Positions 32,917-45,300 of a DNA stretch of 64,000 nucleotides are shown piece by piece (within the stretch, counting starts at the first letter, position 1; each line of letters opens with the position of its first letter). The stretch comes from Pleurodeles waltl (lineage: Eukaryota > Chordata > Amphibia > Caudata > Salamandridae). The notes beneath the pieces were generated by a model that did not search any database, had not been told where the DNA came from, and saw only the letters and a program-made list of their open reading frames with translations. The stretch covers positions 1,180,454,863 through 1,180,518,862 of the forward strand of contig NC_090437.1 of NCBI RefSeq assembly GCF_031143425.1. The letters are read 5' to 3'. The position numbers and the translations under genes are program-made.

Positions 32917-35245
32917 GTCTTTGTTGGTGATCTCCAACCCCAGGAAGTGTTGCGTGGGCAACATTCTGTGCACTGATATGGTTAGAGTATTTTGTAGGAT
33001 ATCCTTTTGGAAGAGGCTTGCCTTCAGCCAAAGCTTTTACCGCAGTCAAAATTTCATTATCCAATCTTGTCTGAGAATGAGTCACTACAGCCACAGAAGC
33101 TGTAGCTAATGCATATTAGGCTGCTTCATCAGCCAAAGTGTTGCCGATAACGTGTGCTCCTACACGTTGGTGGCCCATTGTATGTACTACATGGACACAA
33201 GGTAGCTTATCCTTGAGACCAGCCACCCTCCCCCACAGAATTCTGTGTTTTATGGTGTTCCCTTTGGAATTTCTGAATCCGTTCAATCGCCAATGATTAA
33301 GATAATCATTGTAAGACTAGACGCTGTAGTATGAGGCACAGACAATTATAGTCAGTAGTCCTGGCTCTGTATGTTCTAGTGCTAAAAAAGGGCGTTGGGT
33401 TCAGCCAGCTGAGCTGTGCAGTCCCCTGCGGTCTGCGTGTAGGTATTGTGAGGATGGAAGACTCCATCCTTCATCACTCCGCTCATAGCTGTGCAAACGG
33501 CTGAATATTGATGTTTGGTACCTACAGCTGGTTGTGCTGAACCATCAGTGTAAATGACAGCAGGTATCTGTCAAGTGGCAGAATATCTAGAGGTGCGGGG
33601 TACTCATGTTCATAGTGGAGAAATTCTTGTGGCTGAAGGTTTGGATCAAAGATGTAGTCAACATTGGTGGCAGTCAAGGAGGTTGCCCACTGAATCCAGC
33701 GTGGATATAATGCTTTAGCGTTAGGAATGCTTGCTTTGGTGACAGCCTCTAAGGCTGGCACCAGGGTAACAACAATGATGCATTTCCCTTGGGCAAGTGG
33801 TCTCTCCTTGATGACAGCCATCTGATCTGCAGTTAGAATTTTTTTACGTGGGTGCAAAATGTTGTTTTGCATTGGAGTATAAATGAGATTTATATGCTAT
33901 GGGCTCCGTGTCGCCCTGGTTAAAGGTGACATAAGTGAACCCAATAGCACCAGCAATTATTCTGATGACCAAATCTGTTTTGTTATTGTGGGTGTGCAAG
34001 TGTTTTGCTTCTAGCATGTCCTGTTGCAACTCCCTAAAGATGTGTGTGTGTTCAGCTGTCCAGTGTCTGCTAGGAAAATTAGGGCGTATTAAGTCATAAA
34101 GTGGCTTGATATGTTGTGCATAGAGAGTGTTAGGTGAGTGGAGTTGAGCACATTTTTTCAGAAAGTGCGAGGCCAGGCTATTGCCCTCATTTGATAGCTC
34201 GTGTCCAGGAATAATACGCTGAGAAAGGATATTTTAGTTTTCCTAAAATTAAATTTGTAGCCAAGGGCTGCAAATCCTAAAAAGTCCAAACTACCCAGGC
34301 AAGATGAATGTTGAGGTGGTCATCTGTGAGATAGATGTCATCCATGTAAGACAATGCCTCAGGATCAATATCATGTAATATTGATGTTCCACGGGCTGAG
34401 AACAGCCCTGGGCTGTTCTTGTGTACTTGGGACAAATGACAGAAGCATTTTTGAGGGCCAAATGATAATGCACTCAGGTCTGACTTTCGTGTGCTAAGTT
34501 CTGGCAGAAAACACAGTTGGCAATGTCCAAGGTTGTTTTGTATTTTTTGCACACTAATTAGTGCTGTGCTAGGTGAATTTTGTATAGCTTATGTTCGTGA
34601 ATGACTGTTTAAGTGCCTGTTATCTAAGACTATTCTGTAGAAATGGTCTGGTTTTGCACCGGGGAATAACGGGTTATTCATTGCACAGGCACAGGGCTCA
34701 ATTACTCCCTGGTACTCGAGCTGAGTGAGGATCTCCCTCACTGGAGCTTTTGCTTCATGTTTAACAGGATATTGTGGCTGAGGTTGGGGTGTAAAACTGA
34801 TAGGTATTGCATGCCAAGGAGAGTCCTTGTCCCAACCTACATGATTGTGGTACAATGCAGGTGCCTGCACTAAAGCCCAATTGACAGCGTAGTCTTGTTT
34901 TACCGCTTCTGGAACAAGATCAGAGAAAGAAGGCAAAATGACATCTTCCCCATATGGGAGCTTACGGATGTGCTCGGGAAGCCTGTCCCTTTCGGCCAGT
35001 AGGATATCACAACTAAGTTCATCCCAGAATATCACACCAATGGTGCGCTCTACATCTCCCTCAATTTAGATATTTAAATCATAAACCCTGTCGGGTGGGA
35101 GTACGCACCCATCCGCAGTCTCAACTGCAATGAAATCACTAGTTGCTGTCGCATCCAGATGATCTTTCAGACTCTGGCGACATATCGTGACCTCTGCTGT
35201 GCTGTCTAACAGTGTCACTGCCTATGCCTTGTTTTTTATCAATGT
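32917..35245 (-). pseudogene. ERV2 pol: protease remnant, RT and RNase H
   Basis: Downward from 35245, a protease-like LLDSTAEVTI segment is followed by RT (35035-34589) with PQYPVKHEAKAPVREILTQL and NNPLFPGAKPDHFYRIVLDN. The catalytic block reads EALSYMDDIYLTDD, with YMDD at 34337-34348, an active-type motif. Further on, the connection region ends near 33560, and VIYTDGSAQPAVGTK marks RNase H at about 33560-33510. A last frame (33094-32909) gives VVTHSQTRLDNEILTAVKAL. Frameshifts and stops separate the parts. The lineage was not assigned. Confidence 0.7.
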
Positions 35246-35383
35246 TTTCAATTGTACTGGCATTTTTAACTGACAGTGCTGCCACCTTTTTCTTTTTAAA
35301 CTGTGGCTTTTGTTGTGGGGACTTATCTTCTTTTTTGTCTGTGACTGTGGTGAGTCTTTCTTTTGTTTCAAGTATTCAGAACA

Positions 35384-36705
35384 TCAATCAGGACAGCCAC
35401 GTCTCTCGCTATGTCTATCCGGTGCATCCCGAAAGGAACAAGAGAGACGCAAATCAGTATATCTGTCAGGAGGATTTATATTTTCTCTATTTCTGAGAGT
35501 ATATCTCCTGTCGGAGTTCTCCGGTTGTGGATAATCTGCTCTCTGATTTCGTCTATCTTTAAATTGTTTTTGTTTATCCCAGAGCTTCTTCAAACCCTCC
35601 TGTGCTTGTTTAGTACCTTCCTTAGGGGTAGTACTCTGTAGTTGAAGCTTCTTCGGCTTTACCTCACAAGATATCCCGTCCTTTAACGGTATAGGTGTCA
35701 CAAATAATTTTCTGAAGCTGTTTCTCCTGGTCCAAGTGTGGAATCTCCTGGAGGTGCTGGCGTATAGCCTTTGCGACCGCTTCCAATTTGATTTTATTGA
35801 GTATGATTGAGGAGACTGCGTCGAAGTTAAGCATAAATTTCATCCTCAAATCTAGGGCTGGTTGTGTCTCATGCTCATTCTGAATTTGTTTTAACACTGC
35901 TCATTCTGAATTTGTTTTAACACTGCCGGCAAATTGGCAAGTGTCGGGGTACCATGTGTGATAGTATAAATTGCAGCGAAGACTGTACCCCATGTGGCTC
36001 AGTCATCCACAGAGGGAACCATCCCGAAAGGCAAGCACATTGTGAGAATTCTATGTTTCTCCTCTGGTCCCGTATTGGGAAACACAGCTCCAGGTGATTT
36101 GTTTTCTGGGCTATCCAGAATGGGATTTTCTCTTGTTGCGTGGGTACCTTACCCATGATAGTATGTACTGTTTGTGGACTAATCCCAGTAGCCAATTGGT
36201 ATCCAGCAGGTGCTGGAAGCACTGGTATAATGTTCAGAGTCCACATTACAAACTGAACAAGTTGTCTGTAAAGTGTTACTAGCTCAATTTATAAATTGCG
36301 CAGATCTGCTGCCTGCATATTTTGGATACCTGGGTAGGGTTTGTTTTCGGGAAACATAGGCCACGTAGGTCCATCATTACCTAAGGGACCTAATCTCACG
36401 GGTTGTATTACATGTGGCAGGGCGCCTTCAAACCAGTTCTGATGCTCCCGATAAGTGAGTGGTTCATGATACTGGTATGCTTGGAACCGATGAGGTACAT
36501 TTGCAATTCTGTATCTGTGGAATGTGAATGCAGTGTTGTCTTCCTTAGGAAAGTAAACCCAGGAATAAAATGTTTCTATTTGATAAGCTTCACTAACTTC
36601 CACTATAAATGTAACATCCACGCCCTCTTCTCTTAAACCATGCTCTACTAGGTGTAACGTTAATGCTTGTCTAGCATTCTCAGAAATTTCTTTGACGTTA
36701 GCCAT
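35384..36705 (-). pseudogene. ERV2 gag
   Basis: A start at 36705 opens MANVKEISENARQALTLH and runs 139 codons to 36289. The next frames give capsid-like sequence, then FMLNFDAVSSIILNKIKLEA (35897-35664) and a basic Arg/Gln/Asp-rich tail (35701-35384) suggestive of an RNA-binding nucleocapsid, without a visible CCHC box. A perfect 26-bp tandem duplication at 35872-35897 and 35898-35923 breaks the frame, and there are other shifts. Confidence 0.6.
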
Positions 36706-36920
36706 ATTGTGAAATGAGTAAAAGAGATGGAACACCAAGTGGGGAGAAAAGTCCTTTTATCAGTACGAGCTCGAACAACCTACAGCCTAATTAGGTGGTC
36801 CCTGTTCAGCTGAGGAGGATCTTCCCTAAGGCCACGGATGTCTCCTTATAAAGGTACTTAGGGTACCTGTTGTATGTAAGACAGTGATAGTAGGGTAATC
36901 TGTAAATTAGTGCCTAAGCA

Positions 36921-36938
36921 CCATCATTGGTGGCGCCA
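36921..36938 (-). other. ERV2 primer-binding site candidate
   Basis: Directly next to the inner end of the 5' LTR the minus strand reads TGGCGCCACCAATGATGG. TGG at this point and the start TGGCGCC are typical of retroviral primer-binding sites, which pair with the 3' end of a tRNA. I could not identify the tRNA. Confidence 0.5.
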
Positions 36939-37869
36939 TGTTTTAGTTTGACTCTTGCTCTAGGCAAGACTGCTGGTTTAAGGATGACAGTACTTATGTT
37001 TGTAGGCTACTATGCCAGTCCTACAACAAGTCACAACTGTCACCCCAACACTCCCGGCTCACAAGCAACACCTCACCAAAAACCCAGACAGTAAAAGGTG
37101 ATTTGTGGCAGCCTTTATGCATGGACTCAAGAGCGTGACATCTCAGGGAGTTAAATGGAGATTACCCCTTTCTCGCATTAACATGTCTCAATCAAACACA
37201 GGCAATGAAAGAGATACAGTAATAGGTTTTATTTAACAAAACTGCAATCTGCGATAAATTGCATGGGCTGCTATGATTAAAATAATGAACGGTGCAAGAA
37301 ACAGAATGGTAAAGACAAGAGACATTAATACAAAGACCCCCCACCATCTTGCAATATCATGAAATGACATGAAGTGACATGAGATATGAAATATGTCCTA
37401 ATACCCTAATGTCATGTACCTAATCTCTAACCTAGAAGAGAGCTAGGATTGTTAAACCTAATCTGCCAATGCATTGTCCGTGAGAAGAGCCCCCAACCCT
37501 CGTTACATTGGAATGAGGTCTCTAGCTCAGACTCCGTAGGGACACGAAGACTGGGTCAGCGTCAAGGCGATGATCAGCATCGATAGCAGCGATGGCATCT
37601 GGTCGGAATCCCTCTGAATATCTGTCTAAGTGAGGTGCATTTATACAGATCTGCTCGGACCCCTGACGTAGGTCTGTTCCCAAACAATAGATAACAAGAC
37701 ATGCTTGGGACGGCAATTTATGTAAACAATTCCCTTGAAGGCGTGAAGATGGAAAGTACCTAATGTGAACACCTACAGTTTGTTTATCTTTGTCGCTTGA
37801 TATTGATGCCCCAGCGCGGTGGCACTGATAACATGAAACTAAAATATTGGCCTAACTAGAAACAAGGCA
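36939..37869 (-). repeat. ERV2 5' LTR
   Basis: The inner end begins TGTTTTAGTTTGACTC and the first 255 bases match the 3' LTR fragment. On the minus strand an AATAAA lies near 37232. The outer end is placed at GGCA 37869 because ACCAT follows, matching the left flank; this choice is uncertain. Confidence 0.6.
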
Positions 37870-37874
37870 ACCAT

Positions 37875-38193
37875 CTTAAAAGATATAATTAAATAAATGC
37901 GCTAAAACAGAGCAAGCTAAGTGGGTTAAAATCACTAGGTGACGGGGGCACGAGTATGCAAGCCAAAAGCTAACTCCTGTTTCCCATTAAAACAAGATAG
38001 GATTCACTACAACATTTGAAACATAGCATTCCTTTTGTCTCTAAACTGTCTTGTAGTCAATTCAAATAGTTTACTGCTGATCAGGCTTCACAACTCTTTG
38101 TTCTACTTAATTGCAGAGCCATCTATAAAGATGAAGAGAGCAAGGTTGGTACCTTCGACCATGGGTCCCCCAAATAAGGAGAAAATAGGATTT
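37875..38193. other. Unassigned DNA between ERV2 and MITE
   Basis: About 320 bases with no coding signal. It may be part of the ERV2 LTR if the true end lies further right. Confidence 0.3.
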
Positions 38194-38945
38194 GGGGGGT
38201 CATTAAACCCCCGGCGGTAAAAACTGCCTACCGCCATGGCGACGGCCACCAAAGGACCATCGCCACGGCTACCAGGCGTCTGCCGGATTATGACCAGAGC
38301 CGGATTTCTGCCAGAAGGATGCCGGAAATCTGGCTGTGGCCATGGCAGTGGATGGCGGTGAGGTGGCACTGCTGCCAGCAGCAGCGCCATGCCAGTAGAC
38401 CGACGCTGTCTGTATTATGAGAATAATACGGCCTGGCGGTGTTCTGCTGGCGATAGCTGCTGCTGGCAGCAGCGCCTCGTCCCGTCTCCTGCCGGAGGAC
38501 CCCCTGACTACAGGTAAGGTGAGTGCTTCGACAGGGGAGGGAGGTGGGGGTTTTGTGTGTGTGTGTGGGGATGTGTGTACATGTCTGTGCGCGCGTGTAT
38601 GCGGGTGTGTGTTGCGTGTTGTGTGTGTGCATGTATGGATGTGTGAGTGCATGTAAGTTGAGTTGTGTGAATGTGTTTGTGCAGGTATTTATGTAGTGCC
38701 TAACGCCAAGGTTTTTATGGCGGCAAGGATGCCACAAAAACCATGGCGGGTGGAGGGGGGGTCATAATCCCGCAGGCGGGCAAGTGACGCCTACCGGGCT
38801 GGAGAGTGAAGTCGGTCGGTGTGGTACATTGGCAGTTTGGCTTTAGCCAAACCGCCAATGTCATAATATGGAGAAAAGTACCGCCAGCCTGTTGGCAGTA
38901 CTTTCCTCGATTTTAACGCCGACCGCCGGGGTCATAATGACCCCC
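38194..38945. mobile_element. Harbinger-like MITE (GGGGGTCATT family), long form with GT tract
   Basis: The ends read GGGGGTCATTAAACCCCC and GGGGTCATAATGACCCCC. The flanks TTT (left) and TTA (right) suggest a diverged TTA duplication. It has GGCGGTA/TACCGCC-rich arms and an internal TGTG tract (38555-38650). No coding region was found. It resembles the 61535-62544 copy in having a CA/GT tract between hairpin-rich arms. Confidence 0.7.
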
Positions 38946-41470
38946 TTAGTGTTGCTATGGACATGCTCTTGAAAGAATTTGCTACTATCAATGAAGGCAC
39001 AAAACATGAAGGTGAACACTGATTTGATACATAAATGAAAGGCTATGATTTTTAAAGGCTTCCATGAAGACTCTGGCAGTACCCCTTAGGCTAAGGGCAA
39101 TATTGAATGACTGTATAACAGTCAAGAAATATTGCTACAACTGTGAAGAAAGTTTTTACAATGGAGACAGATCTGGCTGCATTGGAAAATAGTAAAGGAA
39201 GAATCATTCAATCTTCATTCTCCCTGAAGGAAGGGAAGACAACATCAAAACAGTGTGGAATTTCTAGTGCAGCACTCCCAAAGGTTCCAAAAGACTGAGG
39301 CCCAGGAATGCACCAGAAAACCCTGCACTGAAGTTGAACACTTTCATTCATCATGGATGCGCCATATTTACAGTTTGGCGCACCATGTCGTAGGGTCCCA
39401 GGCTGCATCACAAATTCTGGCGCATCACGGGGAAGGATGGCGCACAGTGTTGCAATGCATCTGTCAGTTTGCCCAAGGTCAATTTGTCCAGTCCAGCTAA
39501 CCCAACTTTCTCATGTCCATGTGTGATGTGTTGCCCCAGTCCAGGTTGTCCTTTGAATACTGCAGCTTGTGGTCTAATGGTTCACATGAGTGGTCAGGAC
39601 TACATGTCCCACAATACAAAGCAAAAAACCTGGAATGGAGCAGCACATCATGCACTGACAAGAGAAACCTGTCCAACCTTACTGTTACAATACAGGTACC
39701 ATGAGACAAATATGTTTGTCTTGTGACTACGCAGCCAGAAGTGGAGTGTGAACTAATGGAATGGATTAGGGTTGCCACAGGATCTCCTTTTTCACCTGCG
39801 AGGGGATCCAGGCCTCCAATATGTGGAGTACCTCCAAATACGATCATGTAAACAGCCATGTGTGCAGTCACTAGCGTGAAACAGCAATGCACGCAGCTGT
39901 CCTGATGTGCTGGGTCAGATCTCACAGGTGTCATCTGCAATGTCAGAGATAACACTAACCCCTGTCTTGTACAAATGAATATTGGAGGTGGAGGTGAATG
40001 CAAGTGATGCTCACCATAGGTCCATGAGTGATTATTAGAATCATAGATGGTGTGAGACCTTGGTGTGTCCCTGGTAGTGTAATGTCATGTAGATGTGGCT
40101 GAGCACATTGAACTAGCAGTGTGTCTGAATGGGGAGCCCTTGGATTTCATGGAGGAGCGTGGTGATGTATGTGCAGCAGGGTGGCCCTTGTGACAGTCAT
40201 GAACTGCCTCTTTTTGATAATGTTGTACTTGTGTAGAAGCAGGAAGGGATGCTGTAGAAGACTACATTTGTGCACTACACTTGACACGTGATGTGGGCCT
40301 GGCAGGTAGTGTTGCATGTGTCAGGAGGGAGGCGTAAGCACAAACATCTGACAATGTAAAATATGTCAAAGCAGTAGAATGTTAAACAGGGAATTGTGAA
40401 AAGACAGGATGAGTCCATTGGCCAGGATGAAGGGCTGGTTTTAGGGATGGTTGGAGTGTGAAGTATCTGGGTGTGGTTGTGCAACTCAGGTAAATGTTTC
40501 AGCTTATCATCACTACCCTATTGGTCAGGTTTGGCATGAACCATAGTTCTGACATACAGAAGAGGCAAGTTGGCCAATTGTATATTGTACCTATTGTTGG
40601 GTGTGTCTGTGTCTCCGGGGAATCAGTGTATGATCTGGATGTCATCAGTGTCTGAGAGTAAGTTCTGGTCCTTGGCCCAAATGATGTATGAGAAAGAGAA
40701 GTCATGTCCATGTAAAACTGATTAAGGCTGAGTGAAAGGAAGTGTGAAACTCTTCAGAGGACCCACGTGCCTAATTGAAAAATGTTGTAAGATACAGTTT
40801 TAGTATGTTTACAAGTATGACAGTGTATATCCCCTCCAGAGATAGTGTACAGTGCTATTGGGAGTACAGACAAATACGTTAAGCATGGTAAAAACATGGC
40901 CTTACCCAGTCCTGCTGTGTTACAAGGCTGCTTGCTGAGCAGAGTTGTGTGGATGAGTGTCAAGCATGAGGCCCTTCCCACATGAATACACAAACTGCAT
41001 GCAATACAACACTGTGAGGCAGATTGTTGTGCTGTACGGTGCGAAAGGCACAGTGACCTACCCCCCAAAAAATGTTACCAAACTGACAGCACATTGTCAG
41101 TACATGTGGGTTAAGTAATGGCTCCAGTGTATGCAGGCACCCTAGTGACAGGGTCCGATGTTCTCAGTAGTATTGTCAGTAAATGAACAAATACATCAAT
41201 ATAGCCATGCCATTTAAAAAATGTTTGCTACAGACTAACAGACATCGTTACTTGCACTCACCTTTTCCATTAGGATAGGCCAGCAAGCTGTGTAGCTGCC
41301 TTTCAATGTGTTGAATAACACACAAATGGCCCCCTTGCCTCAGAGTATTTATGTGAACAATATACAGGTAGCTCCATTTGTAAAGCTTAAATAGTGAAAC
41401 GCTGCTTCATTCACTCTTACCAGTACATCTTCAGCATATCTATGTGTAATATGAAGTGAATGTTAAGTCT
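38946..41470. other. Unassigned DNA with one 168-codon open frame
   Basis: The longest frame is 40003-39497 on the minus strand, 168 codons, Cys/His/Ser-rich, with no motif I recognise. It may be chance or a fragment of an unrecognised DNA transposon. The remainder shows no coding or repeat signal. Confidence 0.25.
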
Positions 41471-41538
41471 GTTTGTCTTCTAAAATACTATTGGCAACTA
41501 TCATAGATCTTAATAAAAATAAATATCCTTCATTGCAG

Positions 41539-41823
41539 ATCAACAGTCAACACTTCCTGTACACCAGCCTGGGTGACTCACCTGTTGGTGAGGAGCTTCT
41601 GCCCCCCATGGATGATGAGACATTCCAAAAACTCCTGAATTCCATACAATCTCCTTTTCCGGACCTAGTATGGGATAACAGCGTTGCAGGTTCTCCAGAT
41701 GAACCACCAGTGAAAGAAAATGCTCCATTTGCCAGTCCAAGCACAGTACCCGCACGTTGTCTTCCAAGGGCGAGTGAGTGGAGTCCAACAGTGGATGGTG
41801 ATGACTACCTAAACACTACGTAA
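41539..41823 (+). CDS. Exon-like open frame, unknown protein
   Basis: After an acceptor-like TTCATTGCAG the frame runs INSQHFLYTSLGDSPVGEEL, then ETFQKLLNSIQSPFPDLVWD, and ends LPRASEWSPTVDGDDYLNTT before a stop (TAA) at 41821-41823. It is acidic, Ser/Pro-rich and intact for 94 codons, unlike most frames nearby. It could be the last exon of an unrecognised transposon accessory protein or of a host gene, or it could be chance. I do not recognise the family. Confidence 0.3.
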   Translation: MNSQHFLYTSLGDSPVGEELLPPMDDETFQKLLNSIQSPFPDLVWDNSVAGSPDEPPVKENAPFASPSTVPARCLPRASEWSPTVDGDDYLNTT

Positions 41824-42194
41824 AAATATCTACACTTATCTTTAACTAACTGCAGCTTGTATGCTAAACCAACTATCCTAAACACTACCTAAAACTAACT
41901 TAACTTATCCTATAGTGACTTAAGTACTAGTCACAATTTCATGTTAAACATCAAACCACGCCCTCCCAGCACACTTAGAGTGACGTATTACACCCAGAAC
42001 ACCCAAACCTTTTCTATAACAAAGCCTAAACATTGTCCCCATCCACTAAAACCTTGTAGCATAGAAATATATAAAAACATAAACCTATAAACTATCATTA
42101 AAAACTAAAAACGACCTTATCTAAACCTATCATATTAACTAACACCGTAACTGTTGAAATACTGCACTATATAAATATAATAAAACATGATAAA

Positions 42195-42600
42195 TATAAA
42201 TGTCGGGAAAGCTGCTCCATTGCCTCCTCAAGGTTGGCCATGCACATACGCAAACCAGCCTGCTCCTCCTGAATACCATTCGGTTTTCTATTGACCTTTC
42301 TCAGTTCTTTCTTTATGACTTAGTGGAACACCGATTCAGTTCTTCGAGGTTTCCTGGGGCATGTGGGTCTCAGATGTGTGGCTGCAGTGCTAGCCAATGG
42401 AGTTGGTAGCTGGGGTGTCTGTTGGTTGTTTGGCTCTGCTTTGTCTAAGCCACTGGCTGAAGAGGGCACTACAGGTGCTGTTGGTTGAGGGACATCCCAG
42501 GACCCCCTGCCTTTGCATGTTCCTATAATGTGTGTATCTTTTTGTATGCCTTGGATATAGTTCTTGCATGGCAGAAATGTTCATGCTGCATCTGAATTGT
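42195..42600 (-). pseudogene. Possible coiled-coil tail of a transposon-encoded protein
   Basis: On the minus strand SLDKAEPNNQQTPQLPTPLA leads to RPTCPRKPRRTESVFH, a stop, and then VIKKELRKVNRKPN and EEQAGLRMCMANLEEAMEQL. A basic patch followed by a Leu/Glu-rich helix is the layout seen at the end of Myb/SANT-like transposon proteins. Family identity is not established. One stop interrupts it. Confidence 0.35.
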
Positions 42601-45265
42601 ACAGGTTTGGTCAGCTGTCATGTTGTCTAGTGTGAAAATGTAAAACAATAGTTAGCACATGCTGTACATGTACAGGATGTGTGTGAGAAATAGTCTGACA
42701 TTAAAACACAATCATATGTCCCTGAGCAAACCAATACCAGCAATAGATATGGAAATATGGACACTATATTGTCACTCCATAGACATCCACTGCTTGAGCC
42801 AGGAAAACTGATTCAGGTCCCACCTGTGTGGGTGCACGAAATGTAACATTAGTCCCAATGACATAAGTACTATATCATACAGGACTAAAAATCACACTCA
42901 TGTTTATGTCCATATTTGAATTTGGACACATGGACCTGTTTCACCAAATTTGAGATTTAGAGTTGCATCATGCAATCAATGTGGATTGATTATCCACATA
43001 CTTGTAAGCGGATAAGGATATATAGTCCAGATACTGTGGTTTGACCTAGCAGACCCCATGTGAAGTATCATAAGCCTGCACACATTGCTGCCTTCACTTA
43101 CAATGTGTCTGATAGTTAATGAATGGAAAGGGGGTTATCATGCACCTCCTGTAGACCATGATTGGTGAACATTATTAACACTGAGGCTCAGGCGATTGTA
43201 CAGAAATTTAACAAGCTTTAGATTTGTAGGGAAAATCATTAGAAGTCATCCTTAAACAAGCTTATATACACGCATAATCCCAAGGCTGCATACATCATTA
43301 AGTCTACATAGCATCTCAGTAGTGTCTCTATGCTTTTTGTACTACTTATCTGGTCTAAAAAAGATCTGATGATGCATGGACCCTTACACCATTACTATGA
43401 GAGAGGCTCAAGTGCCACTGAGGCTGGATTACAACAGATATACCTTGGGGATAGGCTAACACATCGAAGAACTATATGTCCATAGAATAATGAACAAACA
43501 CCTGAACAGACACATATGTAGGCATCACATGTATTGTCTGCCATGGGACAAAGACATTACTTGAGAATATGTTGGTCCATCAGCAAAAACATATGCTGCA
43601 ACTACCATATCCAAATTTGCTCAGATTGTGATGGCAAACATGATGCCACTGTAATATGTGTTTACATTTTCTACTTTAGCTTTTTCATACTGCTACAAGG
43701 ACAGTTCTGTTTTCTACAAATATATTTTATGTAACACAGCAGGTAAGTTTGCCCACCCTTGTGGTCAGCAAAACTGAAATGTCTTATCTGGAGAGCGTGA
43801 AAGTATGCACCATGCCTGAAGCCATTATGCTGCACGTTGATGGTACATTTATTGTATAATGACACAGTGTGTAAATCAGATACCATGATACCTATCCTGT
43901 CCATGTTTGGTAACAGTGCCTGTGTAGAAATATTGCACATCATCTGTCACTGTGTGATGCATAAACTTGAACATATACAATTGACCCCTGCCCAGACTTC
44001 CTTAGCAAAACAGAAATCACTGTGCTATGACATATGTTGACTCCATACTTTCTGGATTTCTGCCATTTGTTGTACGATATAATGTGTTTCTGTGGAACAC
44101 ATGCAGAGTTTGTGCCACATGATTAGCAGTGTGCCCAAGTCCACATGACAATAGATGTGCCACTATCAAAAAATGTATACATGTTTAGATACCGTAGGTC
44201 TGCTTACATACACCTTACAGTATCAAATACTTTTGTCAGCTAGCATCACTAAAGGATCAATGGGCAGGTTCTTTTTTGATTCACAGACTGTCAGCTAGTT
44301 AGTGGTAGGTAAGTACACAAAACCAAATAACATATCACAAAGATCACACACAGACATCAAAATGGTACAGGAATGCACTTATAACACTTACTGGAGGCAT
44401 TGGCGTCCAGGATGAAGTCAGCCTCTCCCCAGGTGAACCGAAGATGTCCACGTAGAAGATATGAATGAAGACATAGCCTGGGCAAAATTGTTTACCCAAA
44501 TATCCACATTTAAAGCTATGCTATCCAAGTATATTGAAGTACACAATAGCTCATACATACATGTCTAAATATTCTCAGATTATTCAATGGCCTAGTCCGC
44601 TTGCAGGCCTGACCTGGCTGGATGCAGAAGTTTAGATTAACCCATCATTACAAGCCTGGAGTACGATCCAAGGGTGTGATCTTTTTAGTAATACATCCCA
44701 GCATAATTTCAGACTCTAGTGTACCATGAAACATGGTTGACGTGTTTGACCCTAGGAATATCTGAGTGTAGTTATGATGGAAAAGGACAGACATTCACCT
44801 TATATAACATCATAGAAGCTATATAAGGGTGTACTGGCACTGGTGTATAGAGTGCTGAGTTGTAGTAAGCTTTTGCACGTTTCAACTTTGTGTAAGGTTG
44901 CATGGCTTCTCAGCATATATAATGATGTTTGTTTGGACTGAAAAACACACAGTTCTCCAAATGTAGATAATCATGATGCATGGAAATCTGTGTACATGTA
45001 CAGCCCACTGCAGCACACATTGAGGAGTACCAATACAAGCATTACCAAAATAGATCTGCAGTTTAGCTGTCAACGTTCTGGGATTTGTTAGCATCCCCGG
45101 GTCATTTCAGTAGGTTAACTAAGACAATGCCCCAAAATCTTACTATTTCTGTTATAAGGACAACCCATTAACCATTGAATTGCCCCTTGTGGCAGGGTCT
45201 AAAGATTATGCAAATAAACCAGTGCTTGTTTTACGTTTCATTGATGTGAGCACTCTGAGGCTCAC
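42601..45265. other. Unassigned DNA
   Basis: About 2.7 kb with no open frame above roughly 90 codons and no recognisable motif or repeat. It may belong to the same unknown element as the two preceding entries. Confidence 0.3.
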
Positions 45266-45300
45266 TTAGGGCCAGATGTAGCAAAAATGTTGCATGGTGC

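Larger units (their letters stand above)
32649..37869 (-). mobile_element. Endogenous retrovirus ERV2, internally deleted
   Basis: The element lies on the minus strand with its 5' LTR on the right (from 36939). It holds gag, protease, RT and RNase H, then joins directly to a 268-bp piece of the 3' LTR (32649-32916). Integrase, any env and most of the 3' LTR are deleted. ACCAT precedes the left LTR end (32644-32648) and also follows a CA at 37870-37874, which suggests the right limit. The right limit is uncertain and could be as far as 38190. Confidence 0.65.
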
